Of a stretch of DNA of 64,000 bases, positions 48,175-56,019 are shown piece by piece; within the stretch, counting starts at the first letter, position 1; every line of letters begins with the position of its first letter. The position numbers and the translations under genes were made by a program. The stretch covers positions 62,001 through 126,000 of the forward strand of contig JANQRP010000013.1 of assembly GCA_028284495.1 (NCBI GenBank), in the 5' to 3' direction. The notes under the pieces were generated by a model. It saw only the letters and a list, made by a program, of their open reading frames with translations, ran no database searches and was not told the DNA's origin. The DNA is from Longimicrobiales bacterium. Lineage in GTDB: Bacteria; Gemmatimonadota; Gemmatimonadetes; Longimicrobiales; Gaopeijiaceae.

Positions 48175-48699
48175 TCAGCGGGGCGGGCGGCCGAGCAGCG
48201 GCAGCGGGTCGACGGGCCGACCCCACCGCCACACCTCGAAGTGCAGGTGCGGCCCCGTCACCCGGCCGGTCGCACCGCTCAGCCCGATGACCTGACCCGG
48301 CTCCACGTCACGGCCGGCGGCCACGTCGAGCCGGGAGAGGTGCGCGTAGAGCGTCCACACCCGGCCGCCATGGTCGATCCAGATGGCGTTCCCGTAGGCG
48401 CCCTGCGGTCCGGCAAAGGCGACCCGTCCGCCGGACATCGCGTGAACCGGTGTGCCCACCGGGACCCCGAGATCGATGCCCCGGTGCACCTCGGGTAGCA
48501 TCCCACGCCACCGCACGCCGAACCCGGACGTCACGGGCGCGGACTCCACCGGCCACCTGGGAATGGCGCAGCCGGAGACGACGAGCAGCGCCACGAGGGC
48601 CGCGAACACGGGCGCTCGCCGACCGGGCCTCCGCGACCCGCGGTTCACGCGATCCGCCGGGATCCCAGTGTTCATCGCACGGTCGTCGGTCGGTGTCAT
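48175..48699 (-). CDS. M23 peptidase lipoprotein (LytM-like)
   Basis: A 174-residue lipoprotein. The signal ends in LLVVSGC (lipobox Cys near residue 44, after a basic N-terminal stretch). The LytM/M23 domain follows with HRGIDLGVP (zinc ligands His and Asp) and GPHLHFEVW (HxH), so the zinc site is complete. It should cleave peptidoglycan cross-links or activate amidases. ATG 48699 overlaps the moeA stop (ATGA), which fixes the start; an in-frame ATG at 48675 is an alternative. Confidence 0.9.
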   Translation of the reverse strand: MTPTDDRAMNTGIPADRVNRGSRRPGRRAPVFAALVALLVVSGCAIPRWPVESAPVTSGFGVRWRGMLPEVHRGIDLGVPVGTPVHAMSGGRVAFAGPQGAYGNAIWIDHGGRVWTLYAHLSRLDVAAGRDVEPGQVIGLSGATGRVTGPHLHFEVWRWGRPVDPLPLLGRPPR

Positions 48700-50069
48700 C
48701 GGTCGGGCCCGGCCCCGTCGGACGGGGACGGGTCGCTCCCGCCGATCGGTCGAAGCCACGCCGCCGCCTCCGCGGCGCCGAAGTCGTCGTCGAGCGCGAG
48801 GACGCGCAGCCGATCGCCCGCCTCGACGGCGTGGTCGGACGGATGGACCACGGCGAGACCGTGGGCGCGCGCGAGCGTGTGGACGAGCCCCGACGTCTGG
48901 TCTCCCGCCGAGTGGGCGCGGAGAGTCCCGTCCGCGTCCCGAGTCAGGGTCACGCGGGGGAACATGGTGTTGCTCGGATGGGCAACGAACACTTCGCCTG
49001 CCACCGCGTCGACCGACGGACGGTGAGCGCGGACCCGACCCGCGAGCCGCCGGAGGAGCGGTCGAACGAACAGCTCGAAGGTGACGAATGCGGACGACGG
49101 ATTACCGGGGAGGCTGCACACCGGCAGGGGACGGCCACCATTCGGCGCTCCCGGGCGGTCGATGTACCCGAATCCGAACGGGCTGCCCGGCCGCATCCGG
49201 ACGCGCCAGAAGTCGAGTCGGAAGCCGAGCCGGTCGAGCGCCCGCTTGACCAGATCACCCGTACCCATCGATGCGCCGCCGATCGTGACCAGCAGATCGG
49301 CGTCGAGTTCGGCTTCGAGCCGCGCGACGAGGGCATCGAGGTCGTCCGGCACCGCCGGACCCGTGCGGGGGACGCCCCCGGCGGCTTCGACCGCCGCGGA
49401 GAGTATGGGGCCGTTCACCTCGGGGACCGCATCCCCCGCGAGCACCCGGTCCAGCTCGTCCGGTCCGGCAAGCTCGTCGCCCGTCGCGACCACCGAGACG
49501 CGGGGCGGAGGATGGACGGCCACGGACCGGGCGCCGGCGGCGGCCACGATCCCGATCCGGCCGGGGTCGAGGCGTTCTCCCCGGCGCGCCACGACATCCC
49601 CGGGGCGGAGGTCGCGGCCCGCGGGACGCACGTTCCGTCCGACGTCCCCGTCGTCGCGGATCTCCACCGTCCCCGGCTCGACCTCGCGATCGGTGTGCTC
49701 GACCCGGACCACCGAGTCCGCACCCGGAGGCACGGGTCCGCCGGTGGTGATCCGCACGGCCTGGCCCGACGTCACGGTGACCGCGATCGGGGGACCGGGC
49801 ACGGCGTGGCCGACGACCGCGAGTCGGACAGGCGCATCGGGGTGGGCGCCCCGGACGTCCCGAGCCCGCACCGCATAGCCGTCCATCGCCGAGTTGTCGT
49901 GCGCTGGCAGGAGGGCCCGGGCCGTCACGTCGGCCGCGAGGACCAGACCGAGTGCTTCGGTGGGAACGAGGTCGATCGCCTCCAGAGGGTCGGCTCCGGC
50001 GAGGACGCGCGTCAGCGCCGACTCGACGCTCAGCCAGTCGGCCTCGAGATCCTCGAAGGGCGCGGACAC
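48696..50069 (-). CDS. moeA: Molybdopterin molybdenumtransferase
   Basis: A 457-residue MoeA, inserting molybdate into adenylylated molybdopterin. Marks are NSAMDGYAVRA, ITTGGPVPPGADSVVRVE, GDVGRNVRPAG, VVATGDEL, TIGGASMGTGD, and SLPGNPSSAFVTFELFVRP. It is longer than usual owing to a C-terminal acidic tail (about 30 residues). It would serve the Mo enzymes at 27.0-29.8 and 60.9-61.9 kb. It follows the outer-membrane gene by 13 bp and is coupled to the M23 gene. Confidence 0.95.
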   Translation of the reverse strand: MSAPFEDLEADWLSVESALTRVLAGADPLEAIDLVPTEALGLVLAADVTARALLPAHDNSAMDGYAVRARDVRGAHPDAPVRLAVVGHAVPGPPIAVTVTSGQAVRITTGGPVPPGADSVVRVEHTDREVEPGTVEIRDDGDVGRNVRPAGRDLRPGDVVARRGERLDPGRIGIVAAAGARSVAVHPPPRVSVVATGDELAGPDELDRVLAGDAVPEVNGPILSAAVEAAGGVPRTGPAVPDDLDALVARLEAELDADLLVTIGGASMGTGDLVKRALDRLGFRLDFWRVRMRPGSPFGFGYIDRPGAPNGGRPLPVCSLPGNPSSAFVTFELFVRPLLRRLAGRVRAHRPSVDAVAGEVFVAHPSNTMFPRVTLTRDADGTLRAHSAGDQTSGLVHTLARAHGLAVVHPSDHAVEAGDRLRVLALDDDFGAAEAAAWLRPIGGSDPSPSDGAGPDR

Positions 50070-50082
50070 CGGGGAAGGCGCG

Positions 50083-50775
50083 TCAGAAGCGGTAGCCGAG
50101 ACTCAGCCCGAACGTCGGGGCGGTGACCCACTCGTCCTGCCCGACGGCCTCGAAGCCGAGATCCTCCTCCGAGTACCCCGCAGGCGTGTCGAGCCGGTAG
50201 AGCAGCGCACCCGCCTCGAGTCGCCCCGACCATCGATCGCCGATGACGAACCGGATCATGCCGCCGAAGGTGGAGGCGAACTTCGTCCCGGTCTCGTACC
50301 GGTACTGCTCGGCGATCGCGAGGTCGGCGTTCTGCAGGCCGTCGACGTCACCGCGCAGCCCGAGTCCGAACCAGATGAGCGGCTGCATTCCGTTCCACGT
50401 TCTTCGACCGGTGATCGCGGTCTGCAGCCTCAGCAACGCGTGGTACTGACCCACGTTCGCTTCCGAGATCGCGGCAGGTCCGCCGGAGCCCGTGGGGTCG
50501 ACAACGTCGCGCGTGAGTGACGAAAAGCCCAGGTCGGCTTCGAGCTCGATCGGTCCGGCCACCCCTACGCCGAAGCGCAGTCCGAACGTCGGACCGCCCC
50601 GGGGTCCGAACCCGAACCGACCCGGCGCGTCGGCCATCCACCCCGAGAAGATCGCCAGCTCGCGCCCGGTTTCCACGAAGCGATAGGGCGACGAGATGTC
50701 CTGCGCGCCAGCCGGCCGCGCGGCCGCGAGGGCGAGCACGCCGAGAAGCGCCAGGGAAGGGAGAAGTCGACGCAC
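50083..50775 (-). CDS. Predicted outer-membrane beta-barrel protein
   Basis: A 230-residue secreted protein: signal peptide to about residue 24 (LALAAARPAGA), then alternating hydrophobic strands (GPTFGLRFGVGVAG, IELEADLGFSSL, PLIWFGLGLRG, TFGLSLGYRF) and a C-terminal Phe, the usual outer-membrane targeting end. About eight strands could be formed, as in OmpW/OmpA-like small barrels. Function is unknown. It starts the operon with moeA and the M23 gene, and begins at GTG 50775. Confidence 0.75.
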   Translation of the reverse strand: MRRLLPSLALLGVLALAAARPAGAQDISSPYRFVETGRELAIFSGWMADAPGRFGFGPRGGPTFGLRFGVGVAGPIELEADLGFSSLTRDVVDPTGSGGPAAISEANVGQYHALLRLQTAITGRRTWNGMQPLIWFGLGLRGDVDGLQNADLAIAEQYRYETGTKFASTFGGMIRFVIGDRWSGRLEAGALLYRLDTPAGYSEEDLGFEAVGQDEWVTAPTFGLSLGYRF

Positions 50776-50891
50776 AATGCGGGAGCGGTGAGGGTGAGCC
50801 AGGCCCCGTTCGAGAGGCGGAAGCGGGTGCGGTTTGACGAGGATTTCGACCTCGAACAGATTCCGAAAACCACGCTTCAGAAGGATATCCC

Positions 50892-52079
50892 GTGTACCGC
50901 GTTCCCCAAAGGTCTGATCCCCGCCGGCGTCGTCCGGCCAGTCTTCGGGCCGGTGCGATCCTCATTGCGGCCGCGATTCTTCTGCCGCTTCCGCTCGACG
51001 CTCAGGTGGTCCGCGTGGCCCGCGCCGAGAATCTGCGCATCGAGCCGAACGGCGCGCTGATCGGTACACTCGAGCCGGGGGTCGAGCTTCGACTGATCGA
51101 AACCCGGGACACCTGGGTCCAGGCCGAGATCGAGGGGTGGGTGTGGGCCCGATCGTTGCAGGTGGCCGATCAGGGAGAGCTCGACGTGGTCGTGTCGCTC
51201 GAGGGGGGCGAGAATCTTCGCGAACGCCCGCAGGGGCCCGCACTCGCCTTCCTCCAGGAGGGTGCCTTTCTCGAGGAGCTCGAGCGGATTCCGGGGTGGA
51301 TCCTGGTGCGTCGACGGGGCTGGATCTGGCGGGCATCCATCGAGATCGACGAGTCCGTGACGCTGCCGGCCACGATCGAGCGTATCGGCTCCGAGGGCCC
51401 TCCGGCCTCGGCGGGGCCGACCACCGCGGCGCCGACCACCGCGGCGCCCGATCCCGCCGCCGGCGAACAGGCGGAGTCGTCCGGCGCGGCCTCGTCGACG
51501 GCGGGTGGCCCGGCCGGCACCGCCGTGGACAGCGTCGGAGCATCTGCGGTGCGACCGTTCACGATCGACCCGGGGACCGTCGTTCGCCGCGCGCCCGACG
51601 GCGACACGCTCACCGTCGTCGAAGAGCCGGGCCGCGTCGCGGTCGTCGGGTCCGAAGGCGGGTGGGCCCGCGTCCTCATCGAGGGGTGGGTCCGGCTGCC
51701 CGAAGGCATGCAGGTCGCCCTCTCCGCCGCGGGCGCGATGTCGGACGGCGCGGGCGGTCTCTCGCTGGCCGACGTGGTCGCGAACCCGGCGGTCGCGACC
51801 GGCGCGCTCGTCGCGTGGGAGCTCCAGTTCATCTCGCTCGAACGAGCCAGCCCGGGGCGGCCGGAGTTCACGGAGGGCGAGGCGTACCTGCTGATGAGAC
51901 CGGCAACCGAGGGGACCGGTCGGTTCGTCTACGTGGTCGTGCCCGAGTCCGCTGTGGAGGCCGCCGAGGAGTTCGTGCCGCTCGAGCGACTCGAGGTCCG
52001 CGGCCGGGTCCGGACCGGCGCGTCGGCCGTCACGGGTGGCCCCGTCCTCGAGCTGGTCGAGATGACCCGGCGGCGCTGA
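50892..52079 (+). CDS. Secreted protein with SH3-like (SH3b) repeats
   Basis: A 395-residue protein with a signal-type helix at about 18-37 (ILIAAAILLPLPLDAQ). Three SH3b-like units are seen at about 38-92 (RVARAENLRIEPNG), 96-150 (ENLRERPQGPALAFL ... GWIWRASIEI) and 225-275 (TVVRRAPDGDTLTVVEE ... GWVRLPEG). The first two read as direct repeats. An Ala/Pro/Thr-rich linker lies at 165-218, and the C-terminal domain (about 285-395) is unrecognised. Such domains often bind cell wall. AAGGA precedes GTG 50892; it diverges from the outer-membrane gene. Confidence 0.75.
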   Translation: MYRVPQRSDPRRRRPASLRAGAILIAAAILLPLPLDAQVVRVARAENLRIEPNGALIGTLEPGVELRLIETRDTWVQAEIEGWVWARSLQVADQGELDVVVSLEGGENLRERPQGPALAFLQEGAFLEELERIPGWILVRRRGWIWRASIEIDESVTLPATIERIGSEGPPASAGPTTAAPTTAAPDPAAGEQAESSGAASSTAGGPAGTAVDSVGASAVRPFTIDPGTVVRRAPDGDTLTVVEEPGRVAVVGSEGGWARVLIEGWVRLPEGMQVALSAAGAMSDGAGGLSLADVVANPAVATGALVAWELQFISLERASPGRPEFTEGEAYLLMRPATEGTGRFVYVVVPESAVEAAEEFVPLERLEVRGRVRTGASAVTGGPVLELVEMTRRR

Positions 52080-52148
52080 ATCTTACAGGCGTCTGATCGC
52101 GTATCACTGTCGAGAGTCGCCCTGAACCGAATTCGAGCTCCGGATCGC

Positions 52149-52949
52149 ATGCGCTGCACCACCTGCGGGGAACAGCTCCGCGCCGACGAGGAACGCTGTC
52201 CGACCTGTGGTTCCGTGGTCGCTCGCGTTCCGGCGCGCACGGGTCGAGACACGGGTCGTGAATGGGCGTCGAACGGCGCGCGCGTGATGCGGTGTGCGCG
52301 CTGCAGCTACGCCGGCCAGGCGATCTCGTACTTCTCGAGGCCCGGTCACGTCGGCCTGCTGGTGGGCGTCTCGATCTTCACGTACGGACTCGGCGGACTG
52401 GCGTACTGGCTGGCCCGGCGGAACCACTACATCTGTCCGAACTGCGGCGAGAACTGGGAGAAGGCACGTTCCGACGCCGCCTCCGCATTCCCCGCGCAGC
52501 GTGCCTCGCAACGACTGGCGGCGCTGCCGAGCGGTGGGCTGAAGCGGCGGGTGCTGGGCACGGCGATCGTCCTGTTCGCCTCGTTCCTCATCATGATGGG
52601 CTTCATCGAGGCCGAGGCGGCGGCGATCGCGGTCGGCAGCGTGTTCGGTGCGGCGGGAACGGGGACGTTCTTCTGGGGCTGGAACGCGCTTCAGAATCGT
52701 CGACAGGCCGTCCAGGGTCGACTCCAGCGCGAGGTCCTCCAGCTGGCGACGAAACGTGAGGGCATGCTGACGGTCACCGAGGTGGCGGCGTCTCTCGACC
52801 TCTCCCTTCAGGCGGCCGAGAAGGTCATGGACTCACTCGACGACGGGTTCCGGGTGCGCTCGGACATCACGGACGAGGGGGTCATCGTGTACCACTTCCC
52901 CGAGGTACAGCTCCGCGACCGTCTCGGACCGGGATCGGCTTCCGCGTGA
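52149..52949 (+). CDS. Zinc-ribbon membrane protein with C-terminal winged-helix-like domain
   Basis: A 266-residue protein. Two zinc ribbons open it: MRCTTCGEQLRADEERCPTCG, then CARCSYAG paired with CPNCGENW. A short hydrophobic hairpin (about 72-92) sits inside the second. Two further membrane segments follow (about 136-155 and 160-182). The last 70 residues (TVTEVAASLDLSLQAAEKVMDSLDDGFRVRSDITDEGVIVYHF) look like a winged helix. It may be a membrane-tethered regulator; no relative of known function is recognised. Its last 68 bp overlap the convergent EamA gene. Confidence 0.7.
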   Translation: MRCTTCGEQLRADEERCPTCGSVVARVPARTGRDTGREWASNGARVMRCARCSYAGQAISYFSRPGHVGLLVGVSIFTYGLGGLAYWLARRNHYICPNCGENWEKARSDAASAFPAQRASQRLAALPSGGLKRRVLGTAIVLFASFLIMMGFIEAEAAAIAVGSVFGAAGTGTFFWGWNALQNRRQAVQGRLQREVLQLATKREGMLTVTEVAASLDLSLQAAEKVMDSLDDGFRVRSDITDEGVIVYHFPEVQLRDRLGPGSASA

Positions 52950-53805
52950 TTCGGACGCTCGCGACGATGATCGCGGCGCCCACGACCTGAAGCGCGGCCG
53001 GCACCTCGCCGATGAGCGGCCACGAGAAGACCAGTGCGACCACGGGAACGGCATTCTGGTAGATTGCGGTCTGCGCATTCCCGAGCCGTCGCACCCCGAC
53101 GTTCCAGAGCACGAACGCCACCGAGATCGAGAACGCGCCGGCGTAGACGACGACCGCCCACGCGACCCATCCGAGCGAGGCGAGATCCGCGGCGCGCAGG
53201 TCCGCAAACCCGATCACCAGCAGGATCGGCGTGCCGACCCACAGCGACCACGCCGCATAGGGGATCGCCCCGTATTTCGCGATGTACGGCCGTGATCCGA
53301 CCGAGAAGGCCGCCCACGACACGGCGGCCCCGATCATGACGAGGTCGCCCCCGAGCGTCGCTCCGTCGAGCGCGAGGCCCTGACCGCCGACGACCAGCAG
53401 CGTCGCGCCGCCCAGCGCGCCCGAGATCCCGAGCCACTGGCGGACCGAGACGGTCTCCTGCCCGGCCGCCACCGCCAGAAGCGCGGCCCACACCGGCACG
53501 GTCCCGAGGAACAGGCTGGCGTTGCCCGCGCGCGTGAGGTTCAGCCCCCAGATGAAGAGAAGCTGATACACGACGTTGCCGAGAAGTGCGAGCCCGACGA
53601 TCGGGAGGACGTCGTGCCGATCGGGTCGGCGCAGGGGCCGTTCGATCGACCGGTTCGGCACGAGGAGGATGCCGAGGATCACGACCGCCGCCACGGGGAA
53701 CCGGAGGGCGTTGAAGGCCAGCGGCGGCACGCCTTCCAGCACCAGCTTCACGAGGGGAAAGTTGAGTCCCCAGATCAGGGCGAGGGCGACGAGCCCGAGC
53801 CGCAC
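52882..53805 (-). CDS. EamA/DMT-family transporter
   Basis: A 307-residue membrane protein with ten predicted helices in two EamA repeats: LGLVALALIWGLNFPLVKLVL and the second repeat starting LGGDLVMIGAAVSWAAFSVGSR. It belongs to the drug/metabolite transporter superfamily; the substrate is unknown. GTG 53805 is the first standard start in frame after a long run of non-conserved codons. An ATC at 53826, six bases after GGAG, would add seven residues and deserves notice as a possible rare start. Confidence 0.85.
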   Translation of the reverse strand: MRLGLVALALIWGLNFPLVKLVLEGVPPLAFNALRFPVAAVVILGILLVPNRSIERPLRRPDRHDVLPIVGLALLGNVVYQLLFIWGLNLTRAGNASLFLGTVPVWAALLAVAAGQETVSVRQWLGISGALGGATLLVVGGQGLALDGATLGGDLVMIGAAVSWAAFSVGSRPYIAKYGAIPYAAWSLWVGTPILLVIGFADLRAADLASLGWVAWAVVVYAGAFSISVAFVLWNVGVRRLGNAQTAIYQNAVPVVALVFSWPLIGEVPAALQVVGAAIIVASVRITRKPIPVRDGRGAVPRGSGTR

Positions 53806-54004
53806 CCGCCGTTCGTCAGCTTCGATGGAGGGCTCCGGTGGGGAGATCGGTCGGTGTGGGGCGCCGGCACCGTTCGAAGCTATGCGGATCCCGCCGCGAT
53901 TCCAGCCCGGAGTCGCGGGCGGGCGCCGGGAAGCGTCGCCGAACCGCAGCGGTTGAGCGACGCCACGGATCCCCCTACCCTCCAGGTCCACATCCGGAGG
54001 GTGC

Positions 54005-54229
54005 GTGCGTAGATTCGAAGACGAGTCGGGGGACGTCTGGGACGTGGTCGTGGGCCGCGAGTCATGGGGTGCGGTGGTCGCGATCTTCGTGCCCCGCACG
54101 GGTGGCGGACGGGCGCGGCAGGCCCCCATCCCGGCGCGCGGGTTCGAGGAGGCCACCGCCTGGATGGAGTCGTGCAGCGACGACGAGCTGCGCGCCCGCC
54201 TCGAGGATTCCAACGAGAAGACGAGCTGA
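54005..54229 (+). CDS. Small conserved-looking protein, paralogue 1 (unknown function)
   Basis: A 74-residue soluble protein starting MRRFEDESGDVWDVVVG and ending SCSDDELRARLEDSNEKTS. It has the same plan as the next gene: an MRxFxDxxGxxW start, a beta-rich middle, and a final short helix with a D/E-ELR motif. I recognise no family. GTG 54005 is the only sensible start, since GTG 54001 meets a stop after three codons. Three bases separate the two genes. Confidence 0.65.
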   Translation: MRRFEDESGDVWDVVVGRESWGAVVAIFVPRTGGGRARQAPIPARGFEEATAWMESCSDDELRARLEDSNEKTS

Positions 54230-54232
54230 ACC

Positions 54233-54472
54233 ATGCGCGAGTTCGACGACGCCGACGGTGTCCGCTGGCGGGCCGAGGTGGCCGAGCGGGGAGGTCCGAA
54301 CTACAAGGGCCGCTACCACCTGGTGATGACCGAAATCGACGGTGCCGAAGTGGTGTCGCTGGAGGACGTGCGCTGGAACAGCGAGCGCACCGCCGAGCGG
54401 ACCCTCGAGACGATGTCGGAGGTGGAGCTTCGGCGGCGCCTCCGGTCCGCGAGGGGTCGAGCCCGGCGCTGA
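54233..54472 (+). CDS. Small conserved-looking protein, paralogue 2 (unknown function)
   Basis: A 79-residue soluble protein starting MREFDDADGVRWRAEVAERG and ending TMSEVELRRRLRSARGRARR. It shares its start, length and C-terminal helix with the preceding gene, so the two arose by tandem duplication; this copy has a basic tail while the other is acidic at the end. It may form a hetero-oligomer with its neighbour. It converges on dacB with a 29-bp gap. Confidence 0.65.
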   Translation: MREFDDADGVRWRAEVAERGGPNYKGRYHLVMTEIDGAEVVSLEDVRWNSERTAERTLETMSEVELRRRLRSARGRARR

Positions 54473-54501
54473 GTCGCCGCACGGGGCGCCGCTGGGCCGC
54501 C

Positions 54502-56019
54502 TCAGCGCACGTAGCGCGCGAGTGCCTCTCCCACCCGGTCCTCGAGCCGCTTCGCGCCCCGCTCGGACGGCAGCTGGTTGCCGATGATCGAGAACGCCAG
54601 ACGCTCGCCGTCGGCGCTTAGGACCATGCCGCTGAGCGACGACACCCGGTTGATCGTGCCGGTCTTGGCGCGGAGGTTGCCCGCCGCGGGGGTGCTCCGC
54701 ATTCGCCGGTTCAGCGTCCGGTCACCCGCTTCCGGCAGGCTCTCCCAGAACGCCTCCCAGCCATCGCTTCGGCTCGTGGCCTCGATCGCCCCTACCAGCG
54801 TGGCGGCCGACGCACGGTTCCCGGGCGAGAGCCCCGATCCGTCGACGACCCGGAGGCCCGTGGTCGGCACGCCCGACGCCACGAGCCAGTCCCGGACCAC
54901 CCGCCCGCCCGCCTCGAACGAGCCCTCCCCCTCGAACTCCCAGCCGAGCGTCTTCAGCAGCAGGTCGGCGTACAGGTTGTGGCTTCGCTGGTTCACGGCC
55001 CGCAGGTACGTCGAGAGCGGCGGGGAGCGATGGAGCGCCAGCACGGTCGGCGACTCCGACTCCCCGGGAGCCAGTACCCGCGCGGATCCGACGATGCTTG
55101 CGCTGTTCTCGCGAATCGACGTGGGTGAGCCGCGGACGACGATGCCCGCGTCTCGCAGGACGTGTGTGAACCCGTGCGCGGCGAAGAGCGCCGGGTCCGT
55201 CACGGTCATCTGACGCCACACGTCCGGGCCGCCGGCGCGAATCTCGCCGTACACGAGCACGGGCTCCTCCGGATCGTCGCGGAGAAACGCCAGCGGAGGA
55301 CGTGCGACCCCGGATACCGTCGTCCCCTCGTTCCGGACACGGAGCCCGCTGTGCTCGGGGATCGATCCGACCACCGGAGGGCGCCCCGGAGCACCGGGCG
55401 AGACCCGCATGCTGAGCACGTTCTCGTTGTACGAAAGCGCCCCCGAGGGTGCGGCGTACCACTCGTTGAGATCGTCCGCCTCCCACTCCGATGAACGAAG
55501 GTCGCCCGAGAACCGCGAGCCGTCGCCCACCACGCGCCCCTGGACCTCACGGATTCCGGCGGCCTGGAGGTCCGCGGCGAGTTCCTCGAAGACCGTCGCC
55601 CGCGACTCGAAGAAGCGGTCCGCGATGCCGGGGTCGCCCGTGCCGTACAGCACGAGGTCTCCCTCGAGGACGCCGTCCCGCACCGGGCCGTCCGCGAGGA
55701 CCCAGGTGGTCCAGCGGTAGTCGGGTCCGAGGTGGTGAAGCGCCGCCGCCGACGTGAGCACCTTCATGTTCGAGGCGGGTGACAGGGCGGTGTGCGCGTT
55801 CCGGGACACGAGGGTGTCGCCGCGGTCGAGGGACACGACCAGCACCGCCCACTCCGCCCGGGCGTACGAGCCCTGCTCGAGCACGGCGTCCACGGCGGCC
55901 CTCAGCAGGGCGGGATCACGGCCCGGCTGGGCCGCGGAGGGCGCGATCAGCGCCAGCACGAGCGCACCGATCAGGGCACGAGGCGCGGCGCCACCCGGGG
56001 TCTTTGCCGAGCCCCTCAC
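54502..56019 (-). CDS. dacB: D-alanyl-D-alanine carboxypeptidase/endopeptidase (PBP4)
   Basis: A 505-residue class C low-molecular-weight PBP of the S13 family, periplasmic, with a signal peptide to about residue 30 (LALIAPSAAQ). Catalytic motifs are S83-NMK in SPASNMKVL, S346-H-N348 and K452-TG in RAKTGTINR. The long insert between the first two motifs is typical of PBP4. It trims or cleaves cross-links in peptidoglycan. GTG 56019 overlaps the FAD oxidase stop by 4 bp, making it the last gene of the perR operon. Confidence 0.93.
   Translation of the reverse strand: MRGSAKTPGGAAPRALIGALVLALIAPSAAQPGRDPALLRAAVDAVLEQGSYARAEWAVLVVSLDRGDTLVSRNAHTALSPASNMKVLTSAAALHHLGPDYRWTTWVLADGPVRDGVLEGDLVLYGTGDPGIADRFFESRATVFEELAADLQAAGIREVQGRVVGDGSRFSGDLRSSEWEADDLNEWYAAPSGALSYNENVLSMRVSPGAPGRPPVVGSIPEHSGLRVRNEGTTVSGVARPPLAFLRDDPEEPVLVYGEIRAGGPDVWRQMTVTDPALFAAHGFTHVLRDAGIVVRGSPTSIRENSASIVGSARVLAPGESESPTVLALHRSPPLSTYLRAVNQRSHNLYADLLLKTLGWEFEGEGSFEAGGRVVRDWLVASGVPTTGLRVVDGSGLSPGNRASAATLVGAIEATSRSDGWEAFWESLPEAGDRTLNRRMRSTPAAGNLRAKTGTINRVSSLSGMVLSADGERLAFSIIGNQLPSERGAKRLEDRVGEALARYVR

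Noticed and set aside
50834..50862. TTGACG with CAGATT as promoter of the SH3-like gene
   Set aside because: The -35 and spacing are fine, but the -10 is poor and does not match the form seen at other genes, so it was not listed.
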